A DNA stretch of 17,924 nt from JBBRLA01 sp038231615. Lineage in GTDB: Bacteria > Myxococcota_A > Polyangia > Palsa-1104 > JAEUJZ01. A program made the position numbers and the translations under genes. The notes below the pieces were generated by a model, which saw nothing but the letters and a program-made list of their open reading frames with translations, did no database searches and was not told where the DNA came from. The DNA lies in NCBI GenBank assembly GCA_038231615.1, contig JBBRLA010000096.1, forward strand, positions 1 through 17,924, read 5' to 3'. Positions 1 through 7,764 of this stretch are shown here, one piece after another. The stretch's first letter is position 1, and each line of letters starts with the position of its first letter.

Positions 1-2599
1 ACCGGGCGAGCTTCTGGCGGCACGGCTAAAGGCCCTGACGGTACTGCGTGCGGCGGCCCGATCCGGCGACCCTTTTTTGCGCCTGGATGCCATCGCCGCC
101 CTGGGGGAAACCGAGGACGTGACCCTGCGACCCGAGCTTTCCGCCCTGCTCGGCGACCCCAGCCAGGCCGTGCGCGCCGAGGCCGCCGCCGCCCTCGGAC
201 GTCTCGCCGACCCGGAGGCCGTCCCCGCGCGGCGTGAGGTGGTGGATGGGGCCGGCCCCTCCTCCGTGCGGCTTTTCGCGGCCCGGGCGCTGCTCGATCT
301 GGGGGACGCACACGGAGAGGAGGTGCTGGACCGCACCTTAACCACCGGCGCTCCCGAGGATCGCCTGCGCGCCGCCGCCCTGCTCTGCGACCGCCACAAC
401 GACCCGGGGGAGAAGCTGCTGCTGAAGGTGGTCGATCAGGGCCTGCTGAAGGAAGAGGCGGCGGTGCTGGGGGCCCTGGGCTGCCTGCTGCGATCGTCCC
501 GCGCCGAGGAGGCCCGCGAGCGCCTGCATCGGCGCCTTTCCGCCGCCACCACCCCGCCCCGGCAGATCGAGGTGGCGCGGGTGCTGGCCGCCGCCGGTGA
601 CGAAGAGGGGCGGCAGGCGCTGCGGGCGCTTTCGACCCGCCCGGGGCTTTTGCAGCTCCCGGCGGCCCGCGCGCTGGCGGCCCCGGATACCCCCGAGGTG
701 GCGGGCCTTTTCCGCCAGGTGCTCGGCGACCGGCAGGCGCAGGTCCCGCCGCGCCTTTTGGCCAGCGAGGGGCTGGGACAGAGCGGTCAGCTTCTCGATG
801 TGCGGCTGCTCGCCGGGTACCTGAAGGACCTGAAGGAGGCCCGCGACGCGGCGCTGACCCAGGCCGCAGCCATCGCCATCCTGCGTCTGGGCGCCACCGA
901 CCCGACCGCCCTGGGTGCCGAAAGTTTGCGCTGGGCCCGGGGCAACCTGGGCGCCGGGGACTTCCGGCTGCGCGAATCGGCGGCGCTGGTGCTGGGTGAC
1001 AGCCAATCCCCCGAGGCACTGCCCTTGTTGCAGGGCCTGTACCACGACCGCGACGTGCGCGTCCGCCGCAGTTCGGCGCGGGCGCTGGGCCGCCGCACCG
1101 AAGACGAGGCGCTGACCACCCTGCGCGAGGGGCTGACCGATTCCGATCCCGAGGTGCGCCTCTTGACCTTGCAGTCGCTGGAACGGATCAGCCAGGCCCT
1201 GCCCACACAGCGGGCGGCGGATCTCCGGCTCCGGCTGCGCGGCTGGCTTGCGTCTGTGATGAAGGACGGATCCACAAGCGAGCAGGTGGTGGCCCGGGCG
1301 ACCCTCTTGCGCCTGGGGGATGCCAGCCAGCGCCAGCCGCTCCTGGCCTTGAAGGACGCACCCGACCCCGCCGCCCGGCATCTGCTGGCAGAGCAGGCGC
1401 CCATGGACAGCGATGTTGTCGTGGGACTGCTCGACGATCCCGACCCCGGGGTCCGCGCCGCGGCGGCCCGGCGGCTGGCACACAAGGGGGACCGGCGCGC
1501 CCTGCCCGCCCTGCGCGAGGCGCTGTCCCGCGGGGGGGCGGAGGGCATCGCCGCCTACGGGCTTCTGGGCCGGCTCGGCGAGAAGACGCAGCGCCCCGCG
1601 GCGCTGAACGATGGGTTTTGGGCGAGACATACCGGGGAAGAGCGCCTCTTGGCAGTCGAGGCCGCGGCCCACCTCCCCGGGACGCTGGCGTTGCCGCTCT
1701 TGCTGCGCGCGGCGCGGGACGAGGACCCGCTTTTGCGCCGCCGAAGCGCCGAGATCGCCGCCGAACTGTCTCCCGAGGGCGGGCCGGCGGGGACCGAATC
1801 CGCCCCGGGGTTCCCGGTGCTGCGGGTGCTTTTGGGCGACACCGACCCATCGGTACGCTCCCGAGCGGCGGGGTTGCTCTCGCGGCTGGGCACGACCCGG
1901 CCCGCCGCGCCGAAGGGCGGAGACAGCACGGCCCCGGAAAGATCGGGAAGCAAGACACCTGATCATGCGGTCCCCGCGGCTACCACGACCGCCGACGCGG
2001 GAGCGCCGCCAGACGACACCCGGGCGGGGACACCGGCGGAGGACGCGGGGACACCGCCCGATACCCAAGCACCGCCCGACACCCAGGCACCGCCCGACAC
2101 ACAAACCCCGGCCAGCGGCAGGGCGCCGACGTCCGCCGCCAAGCCTGGCCCGTCTCCGGTGGACGAGGCGGTACAGGCGGGCCGGCGGGCCTTCCAGGCG
2201 AAGGACTATCGCAAGGCGCAGCGGCAATTCGAGCGTGCAATTGCCCTGTGCGCTCGGGACCGCCAGCAGAAAAAGGCCTGCGACGTCCTTCAGTTCATGC
2301 TGGCCCTTCTGCACGCCCAGACCCTGGAGGCACAGAAGCGCGTGGGCGAGGCCATGTCCGAGTACCAGCGGGCCAACGACGGGGCCCGCGGCAAGACCCG
2401 CGACCAGGCCCGGGAGGCCATTGCCCGCCTGGCCCCGCAGCTCGGCAAGGTGATCATCCACGCCACGGCCCGGGGGCACTGCCAGACCAGCGTGCAGTGG
2501 CTTCAGGCAGGCAAGCAGCAGAAGGTCAAGGTCGGCGACAAAAGCCAAAAGGTCAATGTCCACCCCGGCGAGACCGCCGAGATCGGCGCGTGCCCATGA
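1..2599 (+). CDS. HEAT-repeat protein with C-terminal TPR-like domain, 5' end outside window
   Basis: The frame is open from base 2 with HEAT-like helices already present, so the first visible TTG (77) is internal and the true start lies upstream. About 640 visible residues are repeated two-helix units of the type 'DPxxxVRxxAAxALG'. Clear copies include those around bases 140-210, 970-1110, 1130-1190, 1430-1520 and 1830-1890. HEAT repeats form a curved scaffold for protein binding; there is no catalytic motif. A Pro/Thr/Asp-rich linker follows (about bases 1900-2160) containing three PPDTQA units. Then comes a TPR-like pair (AFQAKDYRKAQRQFERAIAL) and a short beta-rich tail with two cysteines. 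The stop codon overlaps the start of the PEGA gene (ATGA), so the two are probably translationally coupled. With the N-terminus missing, I cannot say whether it is exported. Function unknown; a scaffold partner of the next two products is inference. Confidence 0.88.
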   Translation, partial: PGELLAARLKALTVLRAAARSGDPFLRLDAIAALGETEDVTLRPELSALLGDPSQAVRAEAAAALGRLADPEAVPARREVVDGAGPSSVRLFAARALLDLGDAHGEEVLDRTLTTGAPEDRLRAAALLCDRHNDPGEKLLLKVVDQGLLKEEAAVLGALGCLLRSSRAEEARERLHRRLSAATTPPRQIEVARVLAAAGDEEGRQALRALSTRPGLLQLPAARALAAPDTPEVAGLFRQVLGDRQAQVPPRLLASEGLGQSGQLLDVRLLAGYLKDLKEARDAALTQAAAIAILRLGATDPTALGAESLRWARGNLGAGDFRLRESAALVLGDSQSPEALPLLQGLYHDRDVRVRRSSARALGRRTEDEALTTLREGLTDSDPEVRLLTLQSLERISQALPTQRAADLRLRLRGWLASVMKDGSTSEQVVARATLLRLGDASQRQPLLALKDAPDPAARHLLAEQAPMDSDVVVGLLDDPDPGVRAAAARRLAHKGDRRALPALREALSRGGAEGIAAYGLLGRLGEKTQRPAALNDGFWARHTGEERLLAVEAAAHLPGTLALPLLLRAARDEDPLLRRRSAEIAAELSPEGGPAGTESAPGFPVLRVLLGDTDPSVRSRAAGLLSRLGTTRPAAPKGGDSTAPERSGSKTPDHAVPAATTTADAGAPPDDTRAGTPAEDAGTPPDTQAPPDTQAPPDTQTPASGRAPTSAAKPGPSPVDEAVQAGRRAFQAKDYRKAQRQFERAIALCARDRQQKKACDVLQFMLALLHAQTLEAQKRVGEAMSEYQRANDGARGKTRDQAREAIARLAPQLGKVIIHATARGHCQTSVQWLQAGKQQKVKVGDKSQKVNVHPGETAEIGACP
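2053..2106 (+). repeat. Three in-frame 18-bp tandem repeats in the linker
   Basis: Three consecutive 18-bp units with consensus accgcccgacacccaggc encode PPDTQA-type hexapeptides in the disordered linker between the HEAT and TPR parts. The units differ at a few third positions and in the last copy, so the array is not freshly expanded. Copy number could vary between strains by slippage. Confidence 0.85.
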
Positions 2600-4338
2600 C
2601 TCCGCGCCCCGAACGCGACACGGCGAACCGCATCCCTTTGCCTCTGGCCTTGTACCTGATGGCCGTTGCCACCTGGCTTCTCGTGTCACCCGCGGCGGCC
2701 CGCCCCCCGCAAAGGTCTTCCCGCGCGCCCAGAAACCCCGCCGCCGATCGCCTGCGCCACGCCGGGGAGCAGGCCCTTTCAACCAAGGACTTCGCCGCCG
2801 CCACGACCGCCTTCTCGACGTTTTACCGCGGCGACAAGGCACCCCTGGGTCTGTATCTGCTGGGAACGCTGGCCCTGGCCCAGGGGCGCGTGCTGGATGC
2901 GCAGGACCTCATGCGCCGCTACCTCGCCGATCCCCTGGTCGAACCCGACGAGAAGAACGCCGAGCAGGATCAGGCCCGCGGCATCCTGGCCAGGCCCCGC
3001 CCGCCCGCGGGGGAAGTGACCGTCATCGGCGAACGCGGCACGCTGGTGTCGCTGGACGATCGGCTGGTGGGGGCGCTGCCGCTCTCCCGGCCGCTCCTGT
3101 GCACCCCGGGCACCCGCCGGCTGGCCTTGATGAAAGAGCAACGCGGCGCCCATCCTCAGCAAGAAGAACTGGACATCGTCCCGGGCCGCTCCATCGAGGT
3201 CACCTTCGACCGCAAGACCTCCGCCCTGCTCAGCGCCGAGCTGGCCGGGGTGCTGCTGCTGGAGACCTATTCCGGGCTGCCCAAGGATGCCCCGGAGCGG
3301 CTCGGCCAGGCCATCGACGACGCACTCAAGGGCGAGCGCCTCTCGCCCTTCCCCCTGGCGCTGGCCCTGTCCGGCTGCGGCCTGCCGCCAAAGGGCGACG
3401 GCGACTGCCCGCGGACCCCGGCCTGCACCTACCCGCTCGCCAGGGGCAGCGAGCTGGATTACGTACTGAACGCCTGCGTCAGCCGGGACGCCCCGGACAA
3501 GCCCTGGCAGATCCACCTGACGCTCGACGATCCCGAGGTCGGCGCCGAGGCCCGAAGCGACACCCGGACCTGCGCCGCCTGCGATGCCCAGAAGGCGGCC
3601 GCGATCCTGCGGGAAGCGCTGCCGCCTCTTCTGATCGAGGCCCGCAAACGTCAGCGCGGCACCCTCACCGTGACCTCGTCCCCCCCGGGGGCGGAGGTCC
3701 GAGTCGGCGAGCGCGACCTGGGCCCGACGCCCATCTCGCAGACGCTGTGGACCGGCCCCGCCGAACTGCGGGTCAGCCTGGCGGGGCATGTGCCCAAGAT
3801 CCTGTCGATCAGCATCCACGCGCACAAGAAAGCCGCTGTCCACGTCGACCTTGATCGCGACCGCGACCGCGACGCCGCCGCGGGCCCGCAGACGGCCGCG
3901 GGCCCGCAGACGGCCACCGGGCCCGATGGGAAGGTCGCAGCGAAGCCCAATGCCAAGGTCGCAGCCCAGGTCGCAGCGCCCGCCGCACAGGCAGTCGGGC
4001 CTCGGGGGGCGCAGGCACTCGGCCCGCGTGCACCCCGTCCGCGCTGGCGCCTCATCGCCGGGGGGTCGGCGCTGGCCGCCGCGCCGTTCTTCGTCGGGTT
4101 CGGCACCTCGGCGCTGGCCGCCGATGGAGGGTGCGCGGCCCCGGCGGCCACCTCGGGCGGGACCTGCCGACAGTTCTACAGCACCGGCGGGATCGGCGGC
4201 GGCTTGCTGGGGGCCGGCGCGGCGCTTCTGGTCGGCGGCGCGATCCTCGTCGCCATCCCGGGTCCTCGGACCAAGGCCGAGGTGGGGGCCACCGTCATCC
4301 CCGGGGGCGGCGCGGCCACCCTGGGCCTGTCGTTCTGA
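2596..4338 (+). CDS. Exported PEGA-domain protein with two C-terminal hydrophobic segments
   Basis: 580 residues. I start it at the ATG that shares four bases (ATGA) with the preceding stop, because that gives an N-terminal signal peptide. The peptide has Arg residues, then a hydrophobic run LALYLMAVATWLLV and an AAA-type cleavage site near residue 35. Residues ~45-115 look TPR-like (GEQALSTKDFAAATTAF). Residues ~137-195 resemble a degenerate PEGA domain. Residues ~354-417 are a clear PEGA domain (TVTSSPPGAEVRVGERDLGPTPI). A middle part (~215-350) with several Cys pairs is not recognised. A low-complexity Ala/Gly/Pro linker precedes two hydrophobic segments (~484-508 and ~529-555). PEGA domains occur in envelope proteins and usually bind proteins or cell wall. 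The shared cluster suggests a joint role with the HEAT protein and the FG-GAP lipoprotein. Function unknown. Confidence 0.88.
   Translation: MTPRPERDTANRIPLPLALYLMAVATWLLVSPAAARPPQRSSRAPRNPAADRLRHAGEQALSTKDFAAATTAFSTFYRGDKAPLGLYLLGTLALAQGRVLDAQDLMRRYLADPLVEPDEKNAEQDQARGILARPRPPAGEVTVIGERGTLVSLDDRLVGALPLSRPLLCTPGTRRLALMKEQRGAHPQQEELDIVPGRSIEVTFDRKTSALLSAELAGVLLLETYSGLPKDAPERLGQAIDDALKGERLSPFPLALALSGCGLPPKGDGDCPRTPACTYPLARGSELDYVLNACVSRDAPDKPWQIHLTLDDPEVGAEARSDTRTCAACDAQKAAAILREALPPLLIEARKRQRGTLTVTSSPPGAEVRVGERDLGPTPISQTLWTGPAELRVSLAGHVPKILSISIHAHKKAAVHVDLDRDRDRDAAAGPQTAAGPQTATGPDGKVAAKPNAKVAAQVAAPAAQAVGPRGAQALGPRAPRPRWRLIAGGSALAAAPFFVGFGTSALAADGGCAAPAATSGGTCRQFYSTGGIGGGLLGAGAALLVGGAILVAIPGPRTKAEVGATVIPGGGAATLGLSF
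3880..3915 (+). repeat. Perfect 2 x 18-bp tandem repeat in the PEGA protein linker
   Basis: Unit gcgggcccgcagacggcc occurs twice without a mismatch (3880-3897 and 3898-3915) and encodes AGPQTA twice. A run of Asp-Arg codons just upstream (DRDRDRD) and three copies of aggtcgcagc just downstream show that this linker grows by local duplication. Confidence 0.85.
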
Positions 4339-4361
4339 GTGGTGCGAAAGAAGGAGTCCTC

Positions 4362-5558
4362 ATGCGACGTCTAAAGTACACGGTGATCCTGGCCCTTTTC
4401 GGCTGCGGCGACCTGTGGACCCCTTTCGCCGCGGACAACCCGGCCAACTGCATGCAGAACGCCAGCCTGTGCGGCGGTACCACCTACTGCGCCTCGCGCA
4501 GCGAGCAGTGCGAGTCCAAACTCCTGCGATCGGGGGTCGCCCTGGGCAGGTCCCCCGCCGCCCTGGTCGTCGCCGACTTCAACAAGGACACCCACCTGGA
4601 CGTGGCGGTCACCGAGGACGTGGATGGCACCGGGCCGGGCCAGGTGGCGGTCCTCCTGGGCGATGGCGCCGGGGGCTTCGGCGCCCCCACCCGTTTCGCC
4701 GCCGGCACCCGCCCACTCTCGATCGCCGCGGGACATTTGGATGGCGACCCGAACCTGGATCTGGCCGTGGCCAACACCAGCGCCAACGCCATCAGCGTCC
4801 TTTTGGGCCAGGGCAACGGGACCTTCGCCATGGCCACCACCAGCAACGCGGGCGACCTGGCCAAGCAGCCGGTCGGCATCCGCATCGGCCAACATCTCGA
4901 CGACAACAACCAGCGCATCCTGTATGCCAACCAGGCCGGCGAGACCCTGTCGGTGATCTCGTCCCAGTTCACCAAGGTGCGCGAGATCCCCGGAATGGGC
5001 GGCAAATTTTCCGCCCCCCACGACCCGGTGGCGGGAAACTTCGGCACCAGTCCCTTCGACCTGGCGGTGGCCACGGCCACGGGCATCTTCACGATCCTGC
5101 CCCCGATGATGGCTGGCGGACCGGTCATCCTCCACGGCCCCTACGCCTTGTCGGGGACCGACGTGCCCGGCGCGATGGCCGCAGCCGACTTCCACGGGGA
5201 CAAATATTCGGACCTGGCGGTGACCACCGGCGGCGATGCCATCGCCATCCTCGCCGGCATGGGCGGCGGGATGCTGGCCGCGGCCGTCCGCTACCCCGCG
5301 GGCAAGGCGGTCGCCGTGGCGGCGGCGGACCTGAACCGCGACGGGTTTATGGACCTTGTCACAGCCAACGGCACGGAGGGGATCAGCGTGCTCCTGAACC
5401 AGGGCCAGGGCTTCGCCGCCCCGCTGCACTTCGCCATCGGTGGAAACACCACCGCGCTGGCGCTGGCCGACCTGAACCACGACGGACGCCCCGACATCCT
5501 GGCCCTGGACAACAACCCCGTCGGCCGCCTGATCGTGCTGCTCAATGTGGGGTTCTAA
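4362..5558 (+). CDS. FG-GAP/VCBS-repeat lipoprotein
   Basis: 398 residues. The ATG at 4362 is preceded by AAGGAG (4351-4356) with a 5-base spacer, 23 bp after the PEGA gene. A short signal sequence ends in a lipobox LFGC with the lipidated Cys at residue 15. A Cys-rich segment follows (NCMQNASLCGG, YCASRSEQCE) of the kind common in myxobacterial lipoproteins. The rest is a run of FG-GAP/VCBS beta-propeller blades. At least five carry a calcium-loop motif of the type DxNxDxxxD: residues 72-80 (DFNKDTHLD), 127-133, 276, 323 (DLNRDGFMD) and 370 (DLNHDGRPD). Such propellers sit on the cell surface or in the periplasm and bind ligands or partner proteins. There is no enzyme motif. It is the probable last gene of the three-gene cluster; the exact ligand is unknown. 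Confidence 0.92.
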   Translation: MRRLKYTVILALFGCGDLWTPFAADNPANCMQNASLCGGTTYCASRSEQCESKLLRSGVALGRSPAALVVADFNKDTHLDVAVTEDVDGTGPGQVAVLLGDGAGGFGAPTRFAAGTRPLSIAAGHLDGDPNLDLAVANTSANAISVLLGQGNGTFAMATTSNAGDLAKQPVGIRIGQHLDDNNQRILYANQAGETLSVISSQFTKVREIPGMGGKFSAPHDPVAGNFGTSPFDLAVATATGIFTILPPMMAGGPVILHGPYALSGTDVPGAMAAADFHGDKYSDLAVTTGGDAIAILAGMGGGMLAAAVRYPAGKAVAVAAADLNRDGFMDLVTANGTEGISVLLNQGQGFAAPLHFAIGGNTTALALADLNHDGRPDILALDNNPVGRLIVLLNVGF

Positions 5559-5628
5559 AGGTCCGCGGTCTACAGGGGGAGTAAATGTTCTGGACTTGAA
5601 CTGTGGTGTGTTAGTCTACCCCTTACAG

Positions 5629-5634
5629 AAGGAG
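5629..5634 (+). promoter_or_regulatory. Ribosome binding site AAGGAG that selects an ATT start
   Basis: AAGGAG lies 8 bases before an in-frame ATT at 5643 and 35 bases before the first in-frame ATG (5670). The ATG has no Shine-Dalgarno-like sequence of its own. The strongest ribosome site in this spacer therefore points to ATT as the start. The surrounding 5559-5642 is less GC-rich than the genes and may carry the promoter (TTCTGG at 5588 and TAGTCT at 5612, 18 bp apart), but that match is weak. Confidence 0.6.
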
Positions 5635-5642
5635 AGGCCGCC

Positions 5643-5837
5643 ATTCCCCGTAGATCGAAACAGACGCAGATGAAGCGCAGCCGAGAGCTGGACCAGCGTG
5701 CCCAGCAGCAGGAAAAAGAAGCTCGGCGGGCCCAGCGCAAAGTCGAAAAGGACACCGCGCCCAAACAAGCGGACGGCGAGGATCCCGACATCGCCGGCAT
5801 CGTCCATGGCCCGCAGGCGCCACTCTGGGAGGAGTGA
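5643..5837 (+). CDS. Small basic protein with conserved-looking GEDPDIAGIV tail, apparent ATT start
   Basis: 64 codons. The visible product begins (I/M)PRRSKQTQMKRSRELDQRAQ and continues as a highly charged Lys/Arg/Gln/Glu helix to about residue 36. It ends with an acidic segment GEDPDIAGIVHGPQ and a short tail. From memory, deltaproteobacterial genomes carry small uncharacterised proteins of this shape, a basic N-terminal helix followed by a GxDPDIAGIxPGPQP-like end; I could not search for them. The start is ATT at 5643, decided by the AAGGAG 8 bases upstream. The fallback is ATG at 5670 (55 residues) with no ribosome site. The charged helix suggests RNA or ribosome binding, but that is a guess. 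It lies 84 bp after the lipoprotein gene and 121 bp before the mutase gene on the same strand. An alternative is a sequencing error in an ATG. Confidence 0.72.
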   Translation: MPRRSKQTQMKRSRELDQRAQQQEKEARRAQRKVEKDTAPKQADGEDPDIAGIVHGPQAPLWEE

Positions 5838-5862
5838 CCCGCCCCTCGTTTCCCTCGCTGCC

Positions 5863-5891
5863 GCGGTAAAGACCGCTTCCCTCAGGAAGCG
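5863..5891 (+). other. Two mutually exclusive small stem-loops in the mutase leader
   Basis: GCGGT (5863-5867) can pair with ACCGC (5872-5876) around AAAG. CGCTTCC (5874-5880) can pair with GGAAGCG (5885-5891) around CTCA. The two stems share bases 5874-5876, so both cannot form fully at once. No T-run follows, so neither is a classical terminator. The spacer 5838-5958 holds nothing else I recognise. Confidence 0.45.
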
Positions 5892-5958
5892 AGTGCTGGC
5901 TTGCGTCCGCGGGTCGCCGAGGCTGGGCCCGCACCAAGTCGCAAGGAGCTGGAAACAG

Positions 5959-7761
5959 ATGGAGGACATGCATCCCAGGACATCGCTGGCGGCGGAACTC
6001 GGGGTGGAGGAGCTGCTGAAGCAGGGCCGGTATCTGGCAGCGCTGGACCAGATCATCCCGATCCTTTATGGCGAGGTGACCCCATCGCCCCGTCGGCAGG
6101 AGGCAGCGGCGCTGCGGGACCGGGCGCTCGCGGCATTGCAGGCGTACATGACCACGGCGACGCACCCGCCGAGGACGAGAATGAAGTTCGGCACCTCGGG
6201 CTGGCGCGGGCTTTTGGGGGAGGACTTCACCCTGCGCAACGTGATGCGGGTGACCCAGGGGTTGTGCGAGGTGCTCCTCGGGCCGGAAGGGGCGGCGCTG
6301 GCGGGACCGCTTCAGATCAAAGATGCGGCGGAGATGCGCGAGCGGGGCTGCGTGCTGGCCCACGACACCCGCTTCATGGGACCCCAGATGTGCGCAGCCA
6401 TCTCGCGGGTGCTGCTGGCGCACGGGGTTCGGGTGATCTTCATCGGCACGGCGACCACGCCGGAGGTGTCGGCGGCGCTTTTCGAGACCGGCGCGGCGTT
6501 CTCGCTGAACCTGACCCCCAGCCACAACCCGTACTCCTACCACGGCTACAAGTTCAACCCCGCCGACGGGGGCCCGGCGACGGGCGAGCTGACCGGGCCG
6601 ATCACCCGGCGGGCCAACGAGATCTTCGACGGGGACCTGCCGGTGCAGGCGATCTCGGAGGACGAGCTTGCGCTTTTGCCGAAGGACCCGAATAAAGAAG
6701 CCCGCTACCGGGAGGCGGACCCGATCGCGCTCTATCGACAGAGCTTGCAGAAGCGGCTGCCTTTCCTGGATCTCCCGCGGCTCATCGAGGGGATAAACCA
6801 GCTGGGGATGGACCTGTACATCGACAACGGCTACGGCGCCACCACCGGCAAGTACGAGGCGCTGCTTCAGGGGATCGATCCGGCCCGGCTGCATGTGCTG
6901 CACAAGGCGCCGGAGTTCTTGTTTGGCGGGAAGAACCGGGAGCCCTCGGCGGAGAATTTCAGCGAGCTACAGCGGCTGATGGCCGGGTCGCCGGCCCGGC
7001 TGATGGTGGGGGTGATGAACGACGGCGACGGGGACCGGTTCATCGGCGGGGGGCGGCAGGCGGTGCTGGGGATGAACCGCTTCGGGCCGCTGGTGGTACG
7101 CTACCTGACGGAGGAGCACGGGGTGCGGGGGGACGTGACCCGGAGCCTGATGACCAGCCACATGGCCGACGCGGCGCAACGGCGCTACCAGCCGGATGGG
7201 AAGCTGAACGAGACGCGGGTCGGCTTCCAGTTCCTGAAGCCGCACATCCCCACGTCGGTGAACTCGTTCGAGGAGAGCGACGGGATGTCGCCCAAGGGAT
7301 GGAGCCGCGACAAGGACGGGATCTGCGCGGCGCTCTTGTTGGCGGCGATGGTGCTGGAGACGGGAAAGACGGCGGAGGAGCTTTCGGACCTACTGGAGAC
7401 GGAGTTGGGCAGCTTTGTCTTCGAGCGGCGCAAGATCGTCGGCGCCCTGTCGGGAGAGGCGCTGGCCAAGGCGATCACGGCGCACTTCGGGGGGTTCGTG
7501 CCGGGGCAGTCGGTGGCGGTGCCGGGGATCGTGCGCGAGATGTGCGTGGACCGGGTGGACACCCGGGACGGGATCAAGGTGGTGTTCGGCCACGGCTGGT
7601 GGTTCGGGGTGCGGGCATCGGGGACCGAGCCGGCGGCGCGGATCTACGTCGAGACCTATGCCCCGCCTGGGGCCAGCGTCAAGCTGCGCGCCCTGGCCGA
7701 GGAGGGCAAGGACCACCTGCACGCCTGGGCGAAGGAAGAACTGATGAAGGCAATGGGATAG
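5959..7761 (+). CDS. Alpha-D-phosphohexomutase (phosphoglucomutase/phosphomannomutase family)
   Basis: 600 residues. This family interconverts hexose 6-phosphate and hexose 1-phosphate through a phosphoserine enzyme in the cytoplasm, feeding sugar-nucleotide synthesis. All four family signatures are visible. They are FGTSGWRG (77-84); the phosphoserine loop TPSHNP with Ser188; the magnesium loop DGDGDR (355-360); and the phosphate-binding end RASGTEP (552-558). The sugar loop reads FEESDG (437-442); its EES core is more like phosphoglucomutases, but substrate remains open. I chose ATG 5959 because AAGGAG lies 10 bases upstream and the first 74 residues read as amphipathic helices (LGVEELLKQGRYLAALDQII). 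The family usually begins near the FGTSG motif, and an ATG at 6181 would give exactly that. The stop is only 3 bp from the converging glutamate dehydrogenase stop. A link to the glycosyltransferases downstream is inference. Confidence 0.93.
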   Translation: MEDMHPRTSLAAELGVEELLKQGRYLAALDQIIPILYGEVTPSPRRQEAAALRDRALAALQAYMTTATHPPRTRMKFGTSGWRGLLGEDFTLRNVMRVTQGLCEVLLGPEGAALAGPLQIKDAAEMRERGCVLAHDTRFMGPQMCAAISRVLLAHGVRVIFIGTATTPEVSAALFETGAAFSLNLTPSHNPYSYHGYKFNPADGGPATGELTGPITRRANEIFDGDLPVQAISEDELALLPKDPNKEARYREADPIALYRQSLQKRLPFLDLPRLIEGINQLGMDLYIDNGYGATTGKYEALLQGIDPARLHVLHKAPEFLFGGKNREPSAENFSELQRLMAGSPARLMVGVMNDGDGDRFIGGGRQAVLGMNRFGPLVVRYLTEEHGVRGDVTRSLMTSHMADAAQRRYQPDGKLNETRVGFQFLKPHIPTSVNSFEESDGMSPKGWSRDKDGICAALLLAAMVLETGKTAEELSDLLETELGSFVFERRKIVGALSGEALAKAITAHFGGFVPGQSVAVPGIVREMCVDRVDTRDGIKVVFGHGWWFGVRASGTEPAARIYVETYAPPGASVKLRALAEEGKDHLHAWAKEELMKAMG

Positions 7762-7764
7762 CGG

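Noticed and set aside
338..2842. 834-codon open frame on the - strand
   Set aside because: It mirrors the HEAT gene in antisense. Its product is Arg/Gly/Gln-rich without any family motif, as expected for the opposite strand of GC-rich coding DNA.
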